From JAFNAG01 sp963824985 (GTDB lineage: Bacteria > Acidobacteriota > UBA6911), in the NCBI GenBank assembly GCA_963824985.1, contig CAWGRQ010000026.1, forward strand, positions 1 to 64,000: DNA of 64,000 nucleotides, given 5' to 3'. Each line of letters starts with the position of its first letter. Position 1 is the first letter of the stretch. A program made the position numbers and the translations under genes. This document shows, in pieces, positions 17,278 to 26,631 of this stretch. A model generated the notes under the pieces. It ran no database searches and was not told the origin of the DNA. It saw only the letters and a program-made list of their open reading frames with translations.

Positions 17278-17359
17278 GATAGTGTGAAGCGGGCCAGGGG
17301 CCCGAGAATGACCGGGAGAAGGACGGGACTGCCCCTCCTCCCGGCGCAGAAACCGGCAG

Positions 17360-18991
17360 TTAGTACATTCCGCCCATGCCGCCCATGCCGCCGGCCGGAG
17401 CAGGAGGAGTCTTGTCTTCTTCCTTGATGTCGCAGACCAGGGCTTCCGTGGTCAGCAGCAGGGCCGCGATCGACGCCGCATTCTGCAGCGCCGTCCGGGT
17501 CACCTTCGTCGGATCGATCACGCCGGCGGCCACCATGTCTTCGTATATCTCCGTCTCGGCGTTGAACCCGTAGTTCGCGTCGCTGCTCTGGCGCACCTTC
17601 TCGGTCACAATCGCCCCTTCATGCCCGGCGTTGTTCACGATCTGCCGCAGCGGTTCCTCCAGCGCCCGGCGCAGAATGTTGCACCCGATCGCCTCGTCCC
17701 CGCCCAGTTTCAGCTTTTCCACAGCCGGCACGCAGCGCAGCAGCGCCACCCCGCCTCCGGGCACGATCCCTTCCTCGACCGCCGCGCGGGTCGCATGCAT
17801 CGCATCCTCAACTCGCGCCTTCTTCTCCTTCAGCTCCGTCTCCGTCGCCGCCCCGACCTTGATTATCGCTACGCCCCCGACCAGCTTCGCCAGCCGTTCC
17901 TGCAGCTTCTCACGGTCGTAGTCCGACGTCGTCTCTTCGATCTGCACGCGCAACTGCTTCACGCGCCCTTCGATGTCCGAGTGCTTCCCCGCCCCCTCGA
18001 TGATCGTCGTGTTGTCCTTGTTGATCGTCACCTTCTTCGCCCGCCCCAGATCCTCCAGGCGCACGTTCTCCAGCTTGATCCCCAGGTCTTCCGAAATCAC
18101 CTTGCCGCCGGTCAGAATCCCGATATCCTCCAGCATCGCCTTTCTCCGGTCGCCGAACCCCGGCGCCTTCACCGCCGCCACCGACAGCGTCCCGCGCAGC
18201 TTGTTCACCACCAGCGTCGCCAGCGCTTCGCCTTCGATGTCCTCGGCGATGATCAGCAGGGGCCGCCCGCCCTTGGCAATCTGCTCCAGCAGCGGCAGCA
18301 GGTCCTTCATCGAGCTGATCTTTTTCTCGCTGAGCAGGATCACACAATTGGCGAGTTCCGTTTCCATCCGTTCGGCATCGGTCACGAAGTAGGGGGACAG
18401 ATACCCGCGGTCGAACTGCATCCCCTCGACGACTTCCAGGGAAGTCTCGATCGACTTGGCCTCTTCCACCGTGATCACGCCGTCCTTCCCCACCTTCTTC
18501 ATCGCCTCGGCTATGATCCCGCCGACCGTCCGGTCATTGTTGGCCGACACCGATCCCACCTGGGAGATCATCTCGCCCTTCACCGGCTTGCTCAGCTTCT
18601 TCAGTTCCGCAACCGCCGCTTCCACGGCCTGTTCGATGCCGCGCTTGAGCGCCATCGGGTTCGAGCCCGCCGCCACGTTCTTCACGCCTTCGCGGTAGAT
18701 CGCCTGGGCCAGCACGGTCGCGGTGGTCGTGCCGTCGCCGGCCACGTCGGAGGTCTTCGACGCCACCTCGCGCACCATCTGGGCGCCCATGTTCTCGGTG
18801 CCCTCCTTGAGCTCAATCTCTTTCGCCACCGTGACGCCGTCCTTCGTAATCAGGGGCGATCCGAATTTCTTGTCCAGGACCACATTGCGACCCCTCGGGC
18901 CGAGCGTGATCTTGACCGCATCCGCCAGCTGATTCACGCCGCGCAGCAGCGCCTGGCGTGAATGCTCACCATGAATGATCTCCTTAGCCAT
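17360..18991 (-). CDS. groL: Chaperonin GroEL (60 kDa subunit)
   Basis: 543 residues, normal length, with the start at AKEIIHGEHSRQALLRGVNQ. The ATP site is GPRGRNVVLDKKFGSP and VAGDGTTTATVLAQAI; the apical domain has MQFDRGYLSPYFVTD, and the equatorial end VPGGGVALLR. The tail is the typical GGMGGMGGMY. It forms the double heptameric ring that refolds proteins with GroES in the cytoplasm. GGAAGGAG precedes the start. It lies 56 bases downstream of groES, shares its CIRCE-controlled promoter and ends before a clear terminator. The 446-codon open frame on the other strand is a shadow. Confidence 0.99.
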   Translation of the reverse strand: MAKEIIHGEHSRQALLRGVNQLADAVKITLGPRGRNVVLDKKFGSPLITKDGVTVAKEIELKEGTENMGAQMVREVASKTSDVAGDGTTTATVLAQAIYREGVKNVAAGSNPMALKRGIEQAVEAAVAELKKLSKPVKGEMISQVGSVSANNDRTVGGIIAEAMKKVGKDGVITVEEAKSIETSLEVVEGMQFDRGYLSPYFVTDAERMETELANCVILLSEKKISSMKDLLPLLEQIAKGGRPLLIIAEDIEGEALATLVVNKLRGTLSVAAVKAPGFGDRRKAMLEDIGILTGGKVISEDLGIKLENVRLEDLGRAKKVTINKDNTTIIEGAGKHSDIEGRVKQLRVQIEETTSDYDREKLQERLAKLVGGVAIIKVGAATETELKEKKARVEDAMHATRAAVEEGIVPGGGVALLRCVPAVEKLKLGGDEAIGCNILRRALEEPLRQIVNNAGHEGAIVTEKVRQSSDANYGFNAETEIYEDMVAAGVIDPTKVTRTALQNAASIAALLLTTEALVCDIKEEDKTPPAPAGGMGGMGGMY

Positions 18992-19047
18992 ATATTTTCG
19001 CTCCTTCCCAATTCTTCAGTTTCTATGACCCGATTCTCCGGATCCGC

Positions 19048-19344
19048 TTACTTCCCTTTTGCCAGCACCGCCAGGATCTCTTCCTCGCGCATGATGACGA
19101 GTTCCTGATCGTCGACCTTGATTTCCGTGCCGGAATACTTGCCGAACAGCACCCGATCTCCCGCCTTAACGTCCATGGGTGACCGCTTGCCATCATCCTG
19201 CAGTTTTCCCGGGCCGACCGCGATCACCTCTCCCTCCATCGGCTTTTCCTTGGCCGTGTCCGGAATGATGATCCCGCCCTTAACCGTTTCCTTTTCCTCT
19301 ATCCGTTTCAGAAGCACGCGATCGTGCAAAGGCCTGACAGACAT
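19048..19344 (-). CDS. groS: Co-chaperonin GroES
   Basis: 98 residues, the standard size. It opens with VRPLHDRVLLKRIEEKETVK, followed by the mobile loop GGIIIPDTAKEKPMEG; the core contains GDRVLFGKYSGTEIKVDDQE and ends in EEEILAVL. It forms the heptameric lid of the GroEL chamber. AAGGAG lies nine bases upstream of the ATG. It is the first gene of the groES-groEL operon. Confidence 0.99.
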   Translation of the reverse strand: MSVRPLHDRVLLKRIEEKETVKGGIIIPDTAKEKPMEGEVIAVGPGKLQDDGKRSPMDVKAGDRVLFGKYSGTEIKVDDQELVIMREEEILAVLAKGK

Positions 19345-19417
19345 GAGCTCAATCTCCTTTCGCCAATCCGTCTTGTGTTTACTATGCTATTTATTTTCAA
19401 CAATTTGCCATAACATT

Positions 19418-19444
19418 TTAGCACTCTATCTAATCGAGTGCTAA
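19418..19444. promoter_or_regulatory. CIRCE operator (HrcA binding site)
   Basis: A perfect CIRCE element, TTAGCACTC, nine bases, GAGTGCTAA, located about 75 bases upstream of groES and directly after the predicted -10 box. HrcA bound here would block the groES-groEL promoter and be released on heat shock. No hrcA gene lies in the window. Confidence 0.97.
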
Positions 19445-19473
19445 ACAATAGCGAACCCGCGGCGCCAAGTCAA
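19445..19473 (-). promoter_or_regulatory. Sigma-70-type promoter of groES-groEL
   Basis: On the minus strand TTGACT (19468-19473) and TATTGT (19445-19450) are separated by exactly 17 bases and lie immediately upstream of the CIRCE, so the transcript would begin inside the operator. Confidence 0.8.
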
Positions 19474-19538
19474 CCCCCGAAGCGGCGCCGGGTGCAATCG
19501 GAAGCGGGAGTCGGTGGCTTTCAGCGTGAACCCGGACA

Positions 19539-19585
19539 AGAAGCAAAAACGCCACGGATTACACAGATTACACAGATTTAATAAA
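19539..19585. repeat. Dispersed repeat, CACGGATTACACAGATT family, inverted fragment
   Basis: The segment AAAAACGCCACGGATTACAC with the following CAGATTACACAGATTTAAT matches, in inverse orientation, units at 26814-27045 and 52390-52435. It lies just beyond the 3' end of the Fis-like gene. A shorter relative (GTGTAATCCGTGAAATCCGT) occurs near 20665. Confidence 0.7.
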
Positions 19586-19597
19586 ACCTGGAGGGGG

Positions 19598-19852
19598 CTA
19601 TCTGGCATTTCGGCGGGCGGTTCTTGCCTTGTACTGCGTCATTTTTTTGGCCAGAGTGTTACGGTGAATTCCCAGATGGTCGGAGGCGTGTATGAGATGC
19701 CCGTCATTTCGCTTGACGACTTCGGTGATGAAGCATTGCTCGAATTGCTCAACCGCCTCGGCAAACAGGATTCCCTTATCGATCATTTCGAGGCAAATGC
19801 TTTCCAGGCGTTCCTTCAGACGGGGCTGCAGTTTGGCCGCTGCGTCTCTCAT
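19598..19852 (-). CDS. Fis-type helix-turn-helix protein
   Basis: A small protein of 84 residues. Residues 30-75 (EAVEQFEQCFITEVVKRNDG, HLIHASDHLGIHRNTLAKKM) match the C-terminal four-helix DNA-binding domain of Fis and of NtrC-family activators, including the recognition helix IHRNTLAKKM. There is no receiver or AAA domain, so it is a stand-alone Fis-like protein, probably a nucleoid-associated or local regulator. The ATG overlaps the cvpA stop codon in an ATGA arrangement, so translation is likely coupled. Targets are unknown. Confidence 0.8.
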   Translation of the reverse strand: MRDAAAKLQPRLKERLESICLEMIDKGILFAEAVEQFEQCFITEVVKRNDGHLIHASDHLGIHRNTLAKKMTQYKARTARRNAR

Positions 19853-20388
19853 ACCGCGCTCCTGTTCTGGTTCCAGCTCTGCAATATCTTCTGGTATTCG
19901 GCGTTGAACTTGAGTCTCAGTTCCTGCGGCACCATGAGAACCGCGGCCCGCGCCCCGGCCAGGAGGTACGGAGCCAGAACCGAGCGCGCGAGCATATCCT
20001 GCTGCACCGGGAAGGCGACCAACGCGAGGGCGATGACAGAGGCGATGGCCCATCCGCGGAGCAGCCCGAAAACTCCCCCCATCAGGCGGTCAACCCATTC
20101 GAGAGACGCCATCTTGATGAATCGGTTGACCAGGAATGCCGCAATCGCCCCGACGATGATCACAGCCAGGAAGATCACCATGAACCCGATCAGATCTGCG
20201 ATCGCCTGGGTTCGCGCCAGATTGGCAAACCAGCCGGCCGGGACCGGGTAGTACCACGAAGCCAGAAACAATCCTCCGAACAACGCTGCCAGGCTGATCA
20301 CCTCGCGCGCCAGCCCTTTCATCAAAGCAAAGGCGATTGACAGAAGCAGAATGGCGACAAAGACGAAATCAATGATGGTCCACTGCAT
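19849..20388 (-). CDS. cvpA: CvpA family membrane protein
   Basis: About 179 residues with four hydrophobic helices: IIDFVFVAILLLSIAFALMK, then a helix around LAALFGGLFLASWYY, then DLIGFMVIFLAVIIVGAIAA and a fourth around LLRGWAIASVIALALVAF. The G-rich first two helices and the VDRLMGGVFGLLRG signature are characteristic of CvpA, an inner-membrane protein associated in some bacteria with colicin V production, biofilm formation and envelope stress; its biochemical role is not firmly established. The ATG at 20388 is preferred over an in-frame GTG at 20412 because it opens directly on the first helix, preceded by a GA-rich stretch. It overlaps the downstream Fis-like gene by four bases. Confidence 0.85.
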   Translation of the reverse strand: MQWTIIDFVFVAILLLSIAFALMKGLAREVISLAALFGGLFLASWYYPVPAGWFANLARTQAIADLIGFMVIFLAVIIVGAIAAFLVNRFIKMASLEWVDRLMGGVFGLLRGWAIASVIALALVAFPVQQDMLARSVLAPYLLAGARAAVLMVPQELRLKFNAEYQKILQSWNQNRSAV

Positions 20389-20412
20389 GCCCTTCGCCCC
20401 CGATCCCTTCAC

Positions 20413-20829
20413 GTGAACTCTTGCGCCCGGCGCCGCGATACCTCCGTCGAAGACAGCTGAAGCGTCTGTACCCGCGACTCAGCCTACCTGATCGGCGGTG
20501 AGGTTTACCTGCTGCCACCATACCGGACAGAGGATCACCTTATAAGATCACCGGTCCGGGAATCAATTCATTTTTAGTTTGTGTTTTCGGGCAGGGGGCA
20601 GCGGTGCCAGCATCCTGGAGGGTAGAAGAGACACTCCCCTGATGGTAGTGCCCTTAAAAAATCAGTGTAATCCGTGAAATCCGTGGCCGCTGTTTGCTGC
20701 CTCTGACCCTATGCCCAACCAGTCACCAAAAGCCGATAGCGATAGCGATTCCGACCGCGACGAGCGCTCTGGAATAAGCAATACTTCTTCATGCGTTGCA
20801 GGGTGCTCCCCGGCGCATGAGGGACTGCT
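20413..20829. other. Intergenic region with repeat fragments
   Basis: No convincing gene. It holds a fragment of the GTGTAATCCGTG repeat near 20660-20690, a GATAGCGATAGCGATTCCGA tract near 20739-20760 that recurs at 31615-31640, and a CATGCG...GCGCATGAGG hairpin near 20790-20822 related to the repeat at 52343-52382. Confidence 0.6.
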
Positions 20830-21723
20830 TCAGGAAATGCTCAGGCTGGACCCGGTCAACCGGTGGTAGGCCTCCAGATATTTTTCGGTAGTTCCCCGGA
20901 CTACGGATTCAGGGAGCTCCGGTCCGGGTGGCTGCTTGTTGAAGTGAATTTCTTCGAGATAATCGCGCACGTATTGTTTGTCGAAGGAGGGCTGGCCGCC
21001 CCCGGGCCGGTAGCTGTCCAGCGGCCAGAAGCGTGAGGCATCGGGGGTCAGGATCTCATCGCAGACGATGATGCGGCCGAGATGCAGGCCGAACTCGAAC
21101 TTGGCGTCCGCGATGATGATGCCTTTGGCCAGCGCATATTCGGCAGCCCGGCGATAGATCCGGAAGCTGAGGTCGCGCAGCTGGGAGCCAACCTCCCAGC
21201 CGACGATGCCGGTCATCTCGTCGAACGAGATATTCAAATCGTGGCCGCTCTCGGCCTTGGTGGCCGGCGTGAAGATCGGCTCCGGAAGGCGATCGCATTC
21301 GTGCAGCCCGGCGGGCAAGGGTATGCCGCAGACGGCGAGATTTTCGCCATATTCCTTCCATCCGGAGCCGGCCAGATACCCACGCACCACGCACTCGATC
21401 GGAAAGATTTCGGCTTTTACCGCCAGCATGCTGCGCATGCGCAGCAGGTCGCGATATGGCCGCAGCTCTGCCGGGAACTCATCCACTTCGGTGGTGATCA
21501 GGTGGTTCGGAACGATATCCGTCATCATGCCGAACCAGAAGCGGGACAGCTGGGTGAGGATCGCGCCCTTCATCGGAATGGGGGTGGGCAGAACGACGTC
21601 GAAGGCCGAAACCCGGTCGGTGGCGATCATCAGGAGCCGTTCGCCGACTTCATACACATCGCGCACCTTGCCGCGGCGGAACAGCCGCAGCCCTGTGAGA
21701 TCGGTCTGGATGCAGGAATCCAT
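20830..21723 (-). CDS. purC: Phosphoribosylaminoimidazole-succinocarboxamide synthase (SAICAR synthetase)
   Basis: 297 residues. It catalyses ATP-dependent ligation of CAIR with aspartate in de novo purine synthesis. The N-terminal ATP-grasp-like fold shows LFRRGKVRDVYEVGERLLMI and ATDRVSAFDVVLPTPIPMKG; then IECVVRGYLAGSGWKEY and FTPATKAESGHD; the C-terminal lobe has IIIADAKFEFGL and ILTPDASRFW. This is the longer, eukaryote-like form of the enzyme. The start at 21723 is set by GAAGGAGG six bases upstream; the 32-codon upstream extension of the frame has no support. It lies about 100 bases downstream of smc on the same strand. Confidence 0.97.
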   Translation of the reverse strand: MDSCIQTDLTGLRLFRRGKVRDVYEVGERLLMIATDRVSAFDVVLPTPIPMKGAILTQLSRFWFGMMTDIVPNHLITTEVDEFPAELRPYRDLLRMRSMLAVKAEIFPIECVVRGYLAGSGWKEYGENLAVCGIPLPAGLHECDRLPEPIFTPATKAESGHDLNISFDEMTGIVGWEVGSQLRDLSFRIYRRAAEYALAKGIIIADAKFEFGLHLGRIIVCDEILTPDASRFWPLDSYRPGGGQPSFDKQYVRDYLEEIHFNKQPPGPELPESVVRGTTEKYLEAYHRLTGSSLSIS

Positions 21724-21825
21724 GATGGGCCTCCTTCTCAAAGCAATCCGCGAAGATTCCAAACCCCGAGGCTTTCCATCACGGGAGAATCTGAGATCCT
21801 CGCTGCGTTCCGCGTCCATGCGCCG

Positions 21826-24800
21826 CTAGCTGGCCAGCGCCTCGTCATGAGTGCGGAAATCGACGCTTACGATTTTGGATACACCCGGCTCTTCCATGGT
21901 GACGCCGTACAGAGTCCGGGCGATTTCCATCGTTCTCTTGTTATGGGTGATGAGCAGAAACTGCGTGTTCGCGCTCAGCGCGGAGATCAGTTCCGTAAAC
22001 CGGACGACGTTGGCATCATCGAGCGGCGCATCCACCTCGTCCAGGACACAGAAGGGGCTCGGCCGGTATCGGAAAATCGCGATCAGCAGGGCCAGGGCCG
22101 TAAGCGCCTTTTCGCCGCCCGAAAGCAGCAGGACATTCTGCAGCCGCTTGCCCGGCGGCTGGGCGACGATGTCGACGCCGCTTTCCAGGAGATCCCCTTC
22201 ATCCAGCAGCCGGAGGTCGCACTGCCCCCCTTTGAAGAGGAGTTGGAAGACCTCGATAAAATTCTCACGGATGTTTTTAAAGGCCTCCTGGAACTGCTCC
22301 ACCGAACGGCGGCTGATCTCCGCAATCGCCTTTTGGGTATCGGCGATGGATTGTTCGATATCCGCGCGTTGGCTGCTGAGGAACTGGTATCGTTCCTCGA
22401 GTTCCTGGTACTCCTCCAGCGCCCTCATGTTGATGGCCCCGAAAGCTTCCACGCGTTCGCGCAGCGCCTCGAAGGCCTGATGCACTTCGGTATAGTCCCG
22501 CTGCCAATCGGTATCCTCGATGTGCGTCACGAGTTCCTCGATGGGCGCATGAAACTCCTCCTCGCAGTTGCGCCGCAGGTGGCTGAAATCGGTTTCGATC
22601 CGCGCCTTCTCGATCTCGAGTCCGCCCCGGACCCCCATAGCCTGCTCGCGCTCGGCATGAAGCCCGCGCAGCTGCTCCTCGAGTGCGGCCAGGGATTTGC
22701 GTTGGGCTGCGAGTTCCTGGTGCCGTTCCGCGAGTTCGGCTTCGGCCCCACCGATCCGGCCGGTCATCTCGGAGATCTGCGTCTCGAGTTCCGCCCGTTC
22801 CCGCTCCAGCATTGAGATCCCGGACAGTGCCTGGGTCTTCTCCGCCTGGTTGCCCAGGGCGCGTCTTCGTACCTCCTCCGCTTCCCGCCCCAGGCGCTGC
22901 CGTTCCCCTTCGATACCGGACAGCCGTTCCTGTTTGACGGCGTGTGCGGAGGCGAGCGCGGCGATTGACTTCCCCAAAGCCTGAGTTTCGGATTTCAACG
23001 ATTCCAGGCGGGCGTTCAGTTCATTCAGTTCTTCGCCGCTTATCCGGCTTCTCTGCTCGATCTCTTCCATGCCGGCGGCGGCTTCGGCCAGCCTGGCCTC
23101 GAATCCGGATCGCTCGGCCAGGAACTGGGCCAGCTCGAGGCCCGCGACATTTTCCGATTGCTCGTTCTTCTGGAGCTCGCCTTCCAGACGCTCGCGCTGG
23201 TGATGGAGCACGACGGTTTCGATATCGAGGCGGCGCGCTTCGGCAGTCAGTTCCTTGAGGCTCTCCAGCACCGAGGTCTGTTCTGACTTAAGCCGCGCTG
23301 CCTCGGCCCGCGTGCTTTCGATCCGGGTCCGCAGAGCAGTCAGGTTCCGCTGCAGTTCCCGCTTTTCGCGCTTCAGGGCCAGGAAACCGGCCATCGATTT
23401 CCGTTCTCCGACCGCGGAGAGCGTCCCCTTGGGGGAATACGCCTCCCCTGTCAGGGTGAGGAAGTTCATCCCGGAATGGGTCTCCGCCACCCGGAACGCG
23501 GTCGGCAGGTCCGACACCATGACGGTAGCCGCGAAATCGGGGAGTACGCGTTCGAACGCATCCTTCACGTCGTCGCGCATGTGCAGGAGCTGGTCGAGGT
23601 ATCCAATCACCCCCTCACCGGCCAGGGCGGGGCGGGGCATCGCCGTGTGATGCGTATGCCCGTTGCGCAGCGTCATGAACGTGCACTTGCCGGCGCCGAT
23701 TCGTTTGACCCGTTCCACGCTCCGGACGGCGTCCTCAAGTCCGCCCACCAGGATATATTGCAGCGGGTCGTTCAGGTAATCCTCGACTGCGGATTCATAG
23801 ACCGCATCGGTGTCCAACAGGTCTGCCAGCGTCTGCGCCTCGATGGCCTGTTCACCGGGCACCCGCGTGGACAGGTATTTCTGGACCCCTTCCGAGTAAT
23901 TGGAACGCCGCCGCTCCACCTCTTCGAGAGATGCGAAACGGTGCTGCATGATGCTGTGCTCTTCCTGCCGCCCGGTAAGATCGGCCGCAACTTCCTCGAT
24001 GCGCAGCGCAAGTTCCGCGGCCCGTGTCTCCCGCTCCGCCTGGCTCTCGGCGATCTCCCGCGAACGGGCCGCAGTCGCAGCCGTCCGGGCCTGCAGTTCC
24101 GCAAGCTGTTCCCGGAGGCGGTCCCGCTCCCCGGCTTTTTCGGCACGTTCGGCTTGAATCCGCTCCGTGGCGGCGGTGATCCGCTGCAGGTTTTCCAGGC
24201 ATCGGGCGTGCTGGTTTTTCAGGTCGGAAAGCTTTCCGGCCCGGTTGAGCAGGAAGGTTCGGGTGGCCTCGATTCCGGTTTCAGTGGCGCGCATCGCCTC
24301 CTGCAGGACCTCGCTGCGCGCCTGCTCGCCATCGAGGGCCTCGGTCTCGGCAGCAATTTCGGACGCAAGCGCCGCGGAGGTTTGTGCCAGGCGTTCCTGT
24401 TCACGCTGCACCAGCTGTTCGCGTTCATTGATGGCTTCCAGCTCTCGCTCCAGTTCCTTCTGGCGCTCTGACAGGCTTCGGATCTGGGCTTCCAGGTTTT
24501 GCCGGCGGCCGGAAGCGCTTTCAGCCTGGAGGCGCAACTCAGCCAGCAGTTCCCTGCTTTCGTTCAGCCGTTCTTCCTGGACGCGGCAAAGCTCCTGGCC
24601 TCCGGCCCGCGATTCCTCCGCGCTCGCCAGCGCGGTGAGAATGGTCTGCTCCCGCTCCCGGGCGGCGTCGAATGCGGCCGTGCACTGTCCAAGCCTGGCT
24701 TGCAGGTCGCGCTGTTCCATTCCCAACCGCAGTCGATGCAAGCCGCGCAACTCCTCACGCATACGGTTATATCGCCGCGCCTTGGCCGCCTGTCGCCGGA

Positions 24801-25431
24801 GCGAGTTCAGCTGCCGGGTCACCTCCTGTACGATGTCGTTCACCCGCAGCAAGTTCTGCTGCGCCATTTCGAGCTTCATCTCCGCCGAATAGCGGCGGCT
24901 CTTGAAGAGGGTGATGCAGGCGGCTTCCTCGATCAGGCTCCGGCGATCCGCCGGCCTGGAACTCAGAATCTGCCCGATCCGCCCCTGCTCGATGAGGGCA
25001 TAGGAATTCGGGCCCAGTCCGGTTCCTTCCAGCAGGGTCTGAATGTCCTTGAGGCGGCAGCGCCGCCCATCGAGGTAATATTCGCTTTCTCCCGACCGGT
25101 AGAGCCGTCTCCCGACCGTAAAACCCTCCGGGTTCAGGTTCAATCCCTCCGGCAGCGCCGCATGCGACCGCAAACTCAACGCCAGGGTCACCTCGGCAAA
25201 ACCGGTAGCCTTCCGGGTTTGGGTGCCATTAAAGATCACCCCTTCCATTTTGTCCGTGCGCAGGCTCTTCGCACTCTGTTCCCCGACCACCCAACTGATG
25301 GCATCGGCAATATTGCTCTTGCCGCACCCATTGGGCCCGACAATCGCCGTGCATCCCTCGTGGAAGATTATCTGGGTCCGATCGCAAAAGGACTTGAATC
25401 CGACAATTTCCAGTTTTTTTATTTGATTCAT
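21826..25431 (-). CDS. smc: Chromosome segregation protein SMC
   Basis: 1201 residues, full length. The N-terminal head has Walker A GPNGCGKSNIADAISWVVGE and FKSFCDRT; two long coiled coils (about 170-500 and 670-1000) flank a hinge around EGVQKYLSTRVPGEQAIEAQ and LNDPLQYILVGGLE. The C-terminal head carries the signature LLSGGEKALTALALL, Walker B FCVLDEVDAPLDDANV and the D-loop. It dimerises through the hinge and works with ScpAB in chromosome organisation; scpA and scpB are not in the window. The start at 25431 (MNQIKKLEIVGFKSF) is the conserved one; the open frame extends upstream by 51 codons without homology. Confidence 0.98.
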   Translation of the reverse strand: MNQIKKLEIVGFKSFCDRTQIIFHEGCTAIVGPNGCGKSNIADAISWVVGEQSAKSLRTDKMEGVIFNGTQTRKATGFAEVTLALSLRSHAALPEGLNLNPEGFTVGRRLYRSGESEYYLDGRRCRLKDIQTLLEGTGLGPNSYALIEQGRIGQILSSRPADRRSLIEEAACITLFKSRRYSAEMKLEMAQQNLLRVNDIVQEVTRQLNSLRRQAAKARRYNRMREELRGLHRLRLGMEQRDLQARLGQCTAAFDAAREREQTILTALASAEESRAGGQELCRVQEERLNESRELLAELRLQAESASGRRQNLEAQIRSLSERQKELERELEAINEREQLVQREQERLAQTSAALASEIAAETEALDGEQARSEVLQEAMRATETGIEATRTFLLNRAGKLSDLKNQHARCLENLQRITAATERIQAERAEKAGERDRLREQLAELQARTAATAARSREIAESQAERETRAAELALRIEEVAADLTGRQEEHSIMQHRFASLEEVERRRSNYSEGVQKYLSTRVPGEQAIEAQTLADLLDTDAVYESAVEDYLNDPLQYILVGGLEDAVRSVERVKRIGAGKCTFMTLRNGHTHHTAMPRPALAGEGVIGYLDQLLHMRDDVKDAFERVLPDFAATVMVSDLPTAFRVAETHSGMNFLTLTGEAYSPKGTLSAVGERKSMAGFLALKREKRELQRNLTALRTRIESTRAEAARLKSEQTSVLESLKELTAEARRLDIETVVLHHQRERLEGELQKNEQSENVAGLELAQFLAERSGFEARLAEAAAGMEEIEQRSRISGEELNELNARLESLKSETQALGKSIAALASAHAVKQERLSGIEGERQRLGREAEEVRRRALGNQAEKTQALSGISMLERERAELETQISEMTGRIGGAEAELAERHQELAAQRKSLAALEEQLRGLHAEREQAMGVRGGLEIEKARIETDFSHLRRNCEEEFHAPIEELVTHIEDTDWQRDYTEVHQAFEALRERVEAFGAINMRALEEYQELEERYQFLSSQRADIEQSIADTQKAIAEISRRSVEQFQEAFKNIRENFIEVFQLLFKGGQCDLRLLDEGDLLESGVDIVAQPPGKRLQNVLLLSGGEKALTALALLIAIFRYRPSPFCVLDEVDAPLDDANVVRFTELISALSANTQFLLITHNKRTMEIARTLYGVTMEEPGVSKIVSVDFRTHDEALAS

Positions 25432-25720
25432 ATGCCAATCCCAGTCCCCAGTAACCGGTCGCGTCCAATTCCGCTTCGAATCTGCCGCGCTGCGGATCAG
25501 GGCCATCCCCCAAGCCGGAACTGATTTATAATCAGATCTTTTCCTGTACTCCCGGCACGCCGGGAACTCACACGGAAAGCGCACTTCCCCAGGGATTGAT
25601 CCTCGGGGCCAAATATAGCACAGGGGGAGACCCGGGCAAGCGAAAAATCACAATATGCGGTACTGTCTGCGTCCCAAGACACTACATATAGTAAACGCTG
25701 TCCGCATTTCTCACCAACGT

Positions 25721-25927
25721 GCAAGGCTGTAGCCCTTTAGGCTGCAGGCTACAGCCACAATGCAAAAGGTAAAGCCTGCCAACCACATTCATCATCAGCT
25801 TCTGCCATGTCGCGTTGGATCGGGAGCCTTGACGGACCGTCAAGCATGCGCGACTGTCCGTCAAGGCTCCCAATAGATCGAAAGTTGATCCGTACCTACA
25901 GCCTGCAGCCTAACCGGTTACAGTCTT
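25721..25927. repeat. Dispersed palindromic repeat of about 205 bp (GTAGCC...GGCTACAG family), copy A
   Basis: The left end reads GGCTGTAGCCCTTTAGGCTG and the right end ACAGCCTGCAGCC-TAACCGGTTACAG, inversely related. The middle contains GGAGCCTTGACGGA and TCCGTCAAGGCTCC, a hairpin of 14-bp arms. A second copy in opposite orientation occupies 49111-49336 and shares GCGTTGGATCGGGAGCCTTG. The right end overlaps the last codons of mobA. The remaining bases of the gap between smc and mobA (25432-25720) show nothing recognisable. Confidence 0.8.
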
Positions 25928-26559
25928 TTAAGATACGCCTCATAATCTTCGGGGGAGTTCAGGTCCACCAGGTCGGCATCGCAGAAGTCCCCCGACCCGG
26001 GGGTTACGACCCGGATGCGCAGGTTCGGATTCTCGACGAGGTTGAGCATGCGGTGCTTGCCGCACCTCAGATAAGTCTCGACGAAGGGGAGGCAGGTGCG
26101 GCCATAAACGGCGCAGACCGGGTGCAGAGTCCCATCGGAAGTTGATGGAACGGCCGCATCGGATCCGGCAGCCTGATCGGACAGGAGTCGGAGGAGGCGG
26201 GCAGGGACATCGGGGATGTCACAGGCAAGGACCAGCACCCTGGGGCGCCGGGTGTGCAGCAGCGCAGCATGAAGACCAGCCATGGGCCCGCATCCGGGGA
26301 AGAGATCGGCGACGACCGGCAGACCCAGGAAGTCATAAGCATGGGAATCGCTGGTGGAGAGCAACACCTGGTTGGTAATTGAGCGCAACCGATCGGCGGC
26401 CCGCTGCAGGAGCGGCTGCCCGCCGATCGGCAGCAGGGCCTTATCGGTCCCCATACGGCGGCTTTTGCCTCCGGCCAGGAGAACCGCGGCCAGTTCTGGA
26501 TCGAGCTCGGGTTCCTGGTTGGGTAAGGGATTGGGCACGGGGGAACACATTATCAGCAT
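25918..26559 (-). CDS. mobA: Molybdenum cofactor guanylyltransferase
   Basis: About 213 residues. It transfers GMP from GTP to molybdopterin to give the MGD cofactor. The nucleotide-binding signature is AAVLLAGGKSRRMGTDKALL; further on come LPVVADLFPGCGPMAGLHAA and LVLACDIPDVP, the metal-binding D of nucleotidyltransferases, then HPVCAVYGRTCLPFVETYL and a C-terminal NLNSPEDYEAYL-like stretch (VDLNSPEDYE). The start at 26559 or 26550 is chosen over 26616, whose first residues are not conserved. Its presence implies an MGD-dependent enzyme such as a DMSO-reductase-family oxidoreductase elsewhere in the genome. The stop lies inside a repeat. Confidence 0.93.
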   Translation of the reverse strand: MLIMCSPVPNPLPNQEPELDPELAAVLLAGGKSRRMGTDKALLPIGGQPLLQRAADRLRSITNQVLLSTSDSHAYDFLGLPVVADLFPGCGPMAGLHAALLHTRRPRVLVLACDIPDVPARLLRLLSDQAAGSDAAVPSTSDGTLHPVCAVYGRTCLPFVETYLRCGKHRMLNLVENPNLRIRVVTPGSGDFCDADLVDLNSPEDYEAYLKRL

Positions 26560-26631
26560 GATCGCCGATTGGCAACGCCGGGCCGCCAGATGAGTGTACT
26601 TGGAGGTGAGAGTCAATTCTGGGAAAACAAA

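Noticed and set aside
17621..18961. Long open frame of 446 codons opposite groEL
   Set aside because: It lies entirely antisense to a perfectly conserved chaperonin gene, is His/Leu/Arg-rich and has no recognisable domain. High GC explains it.
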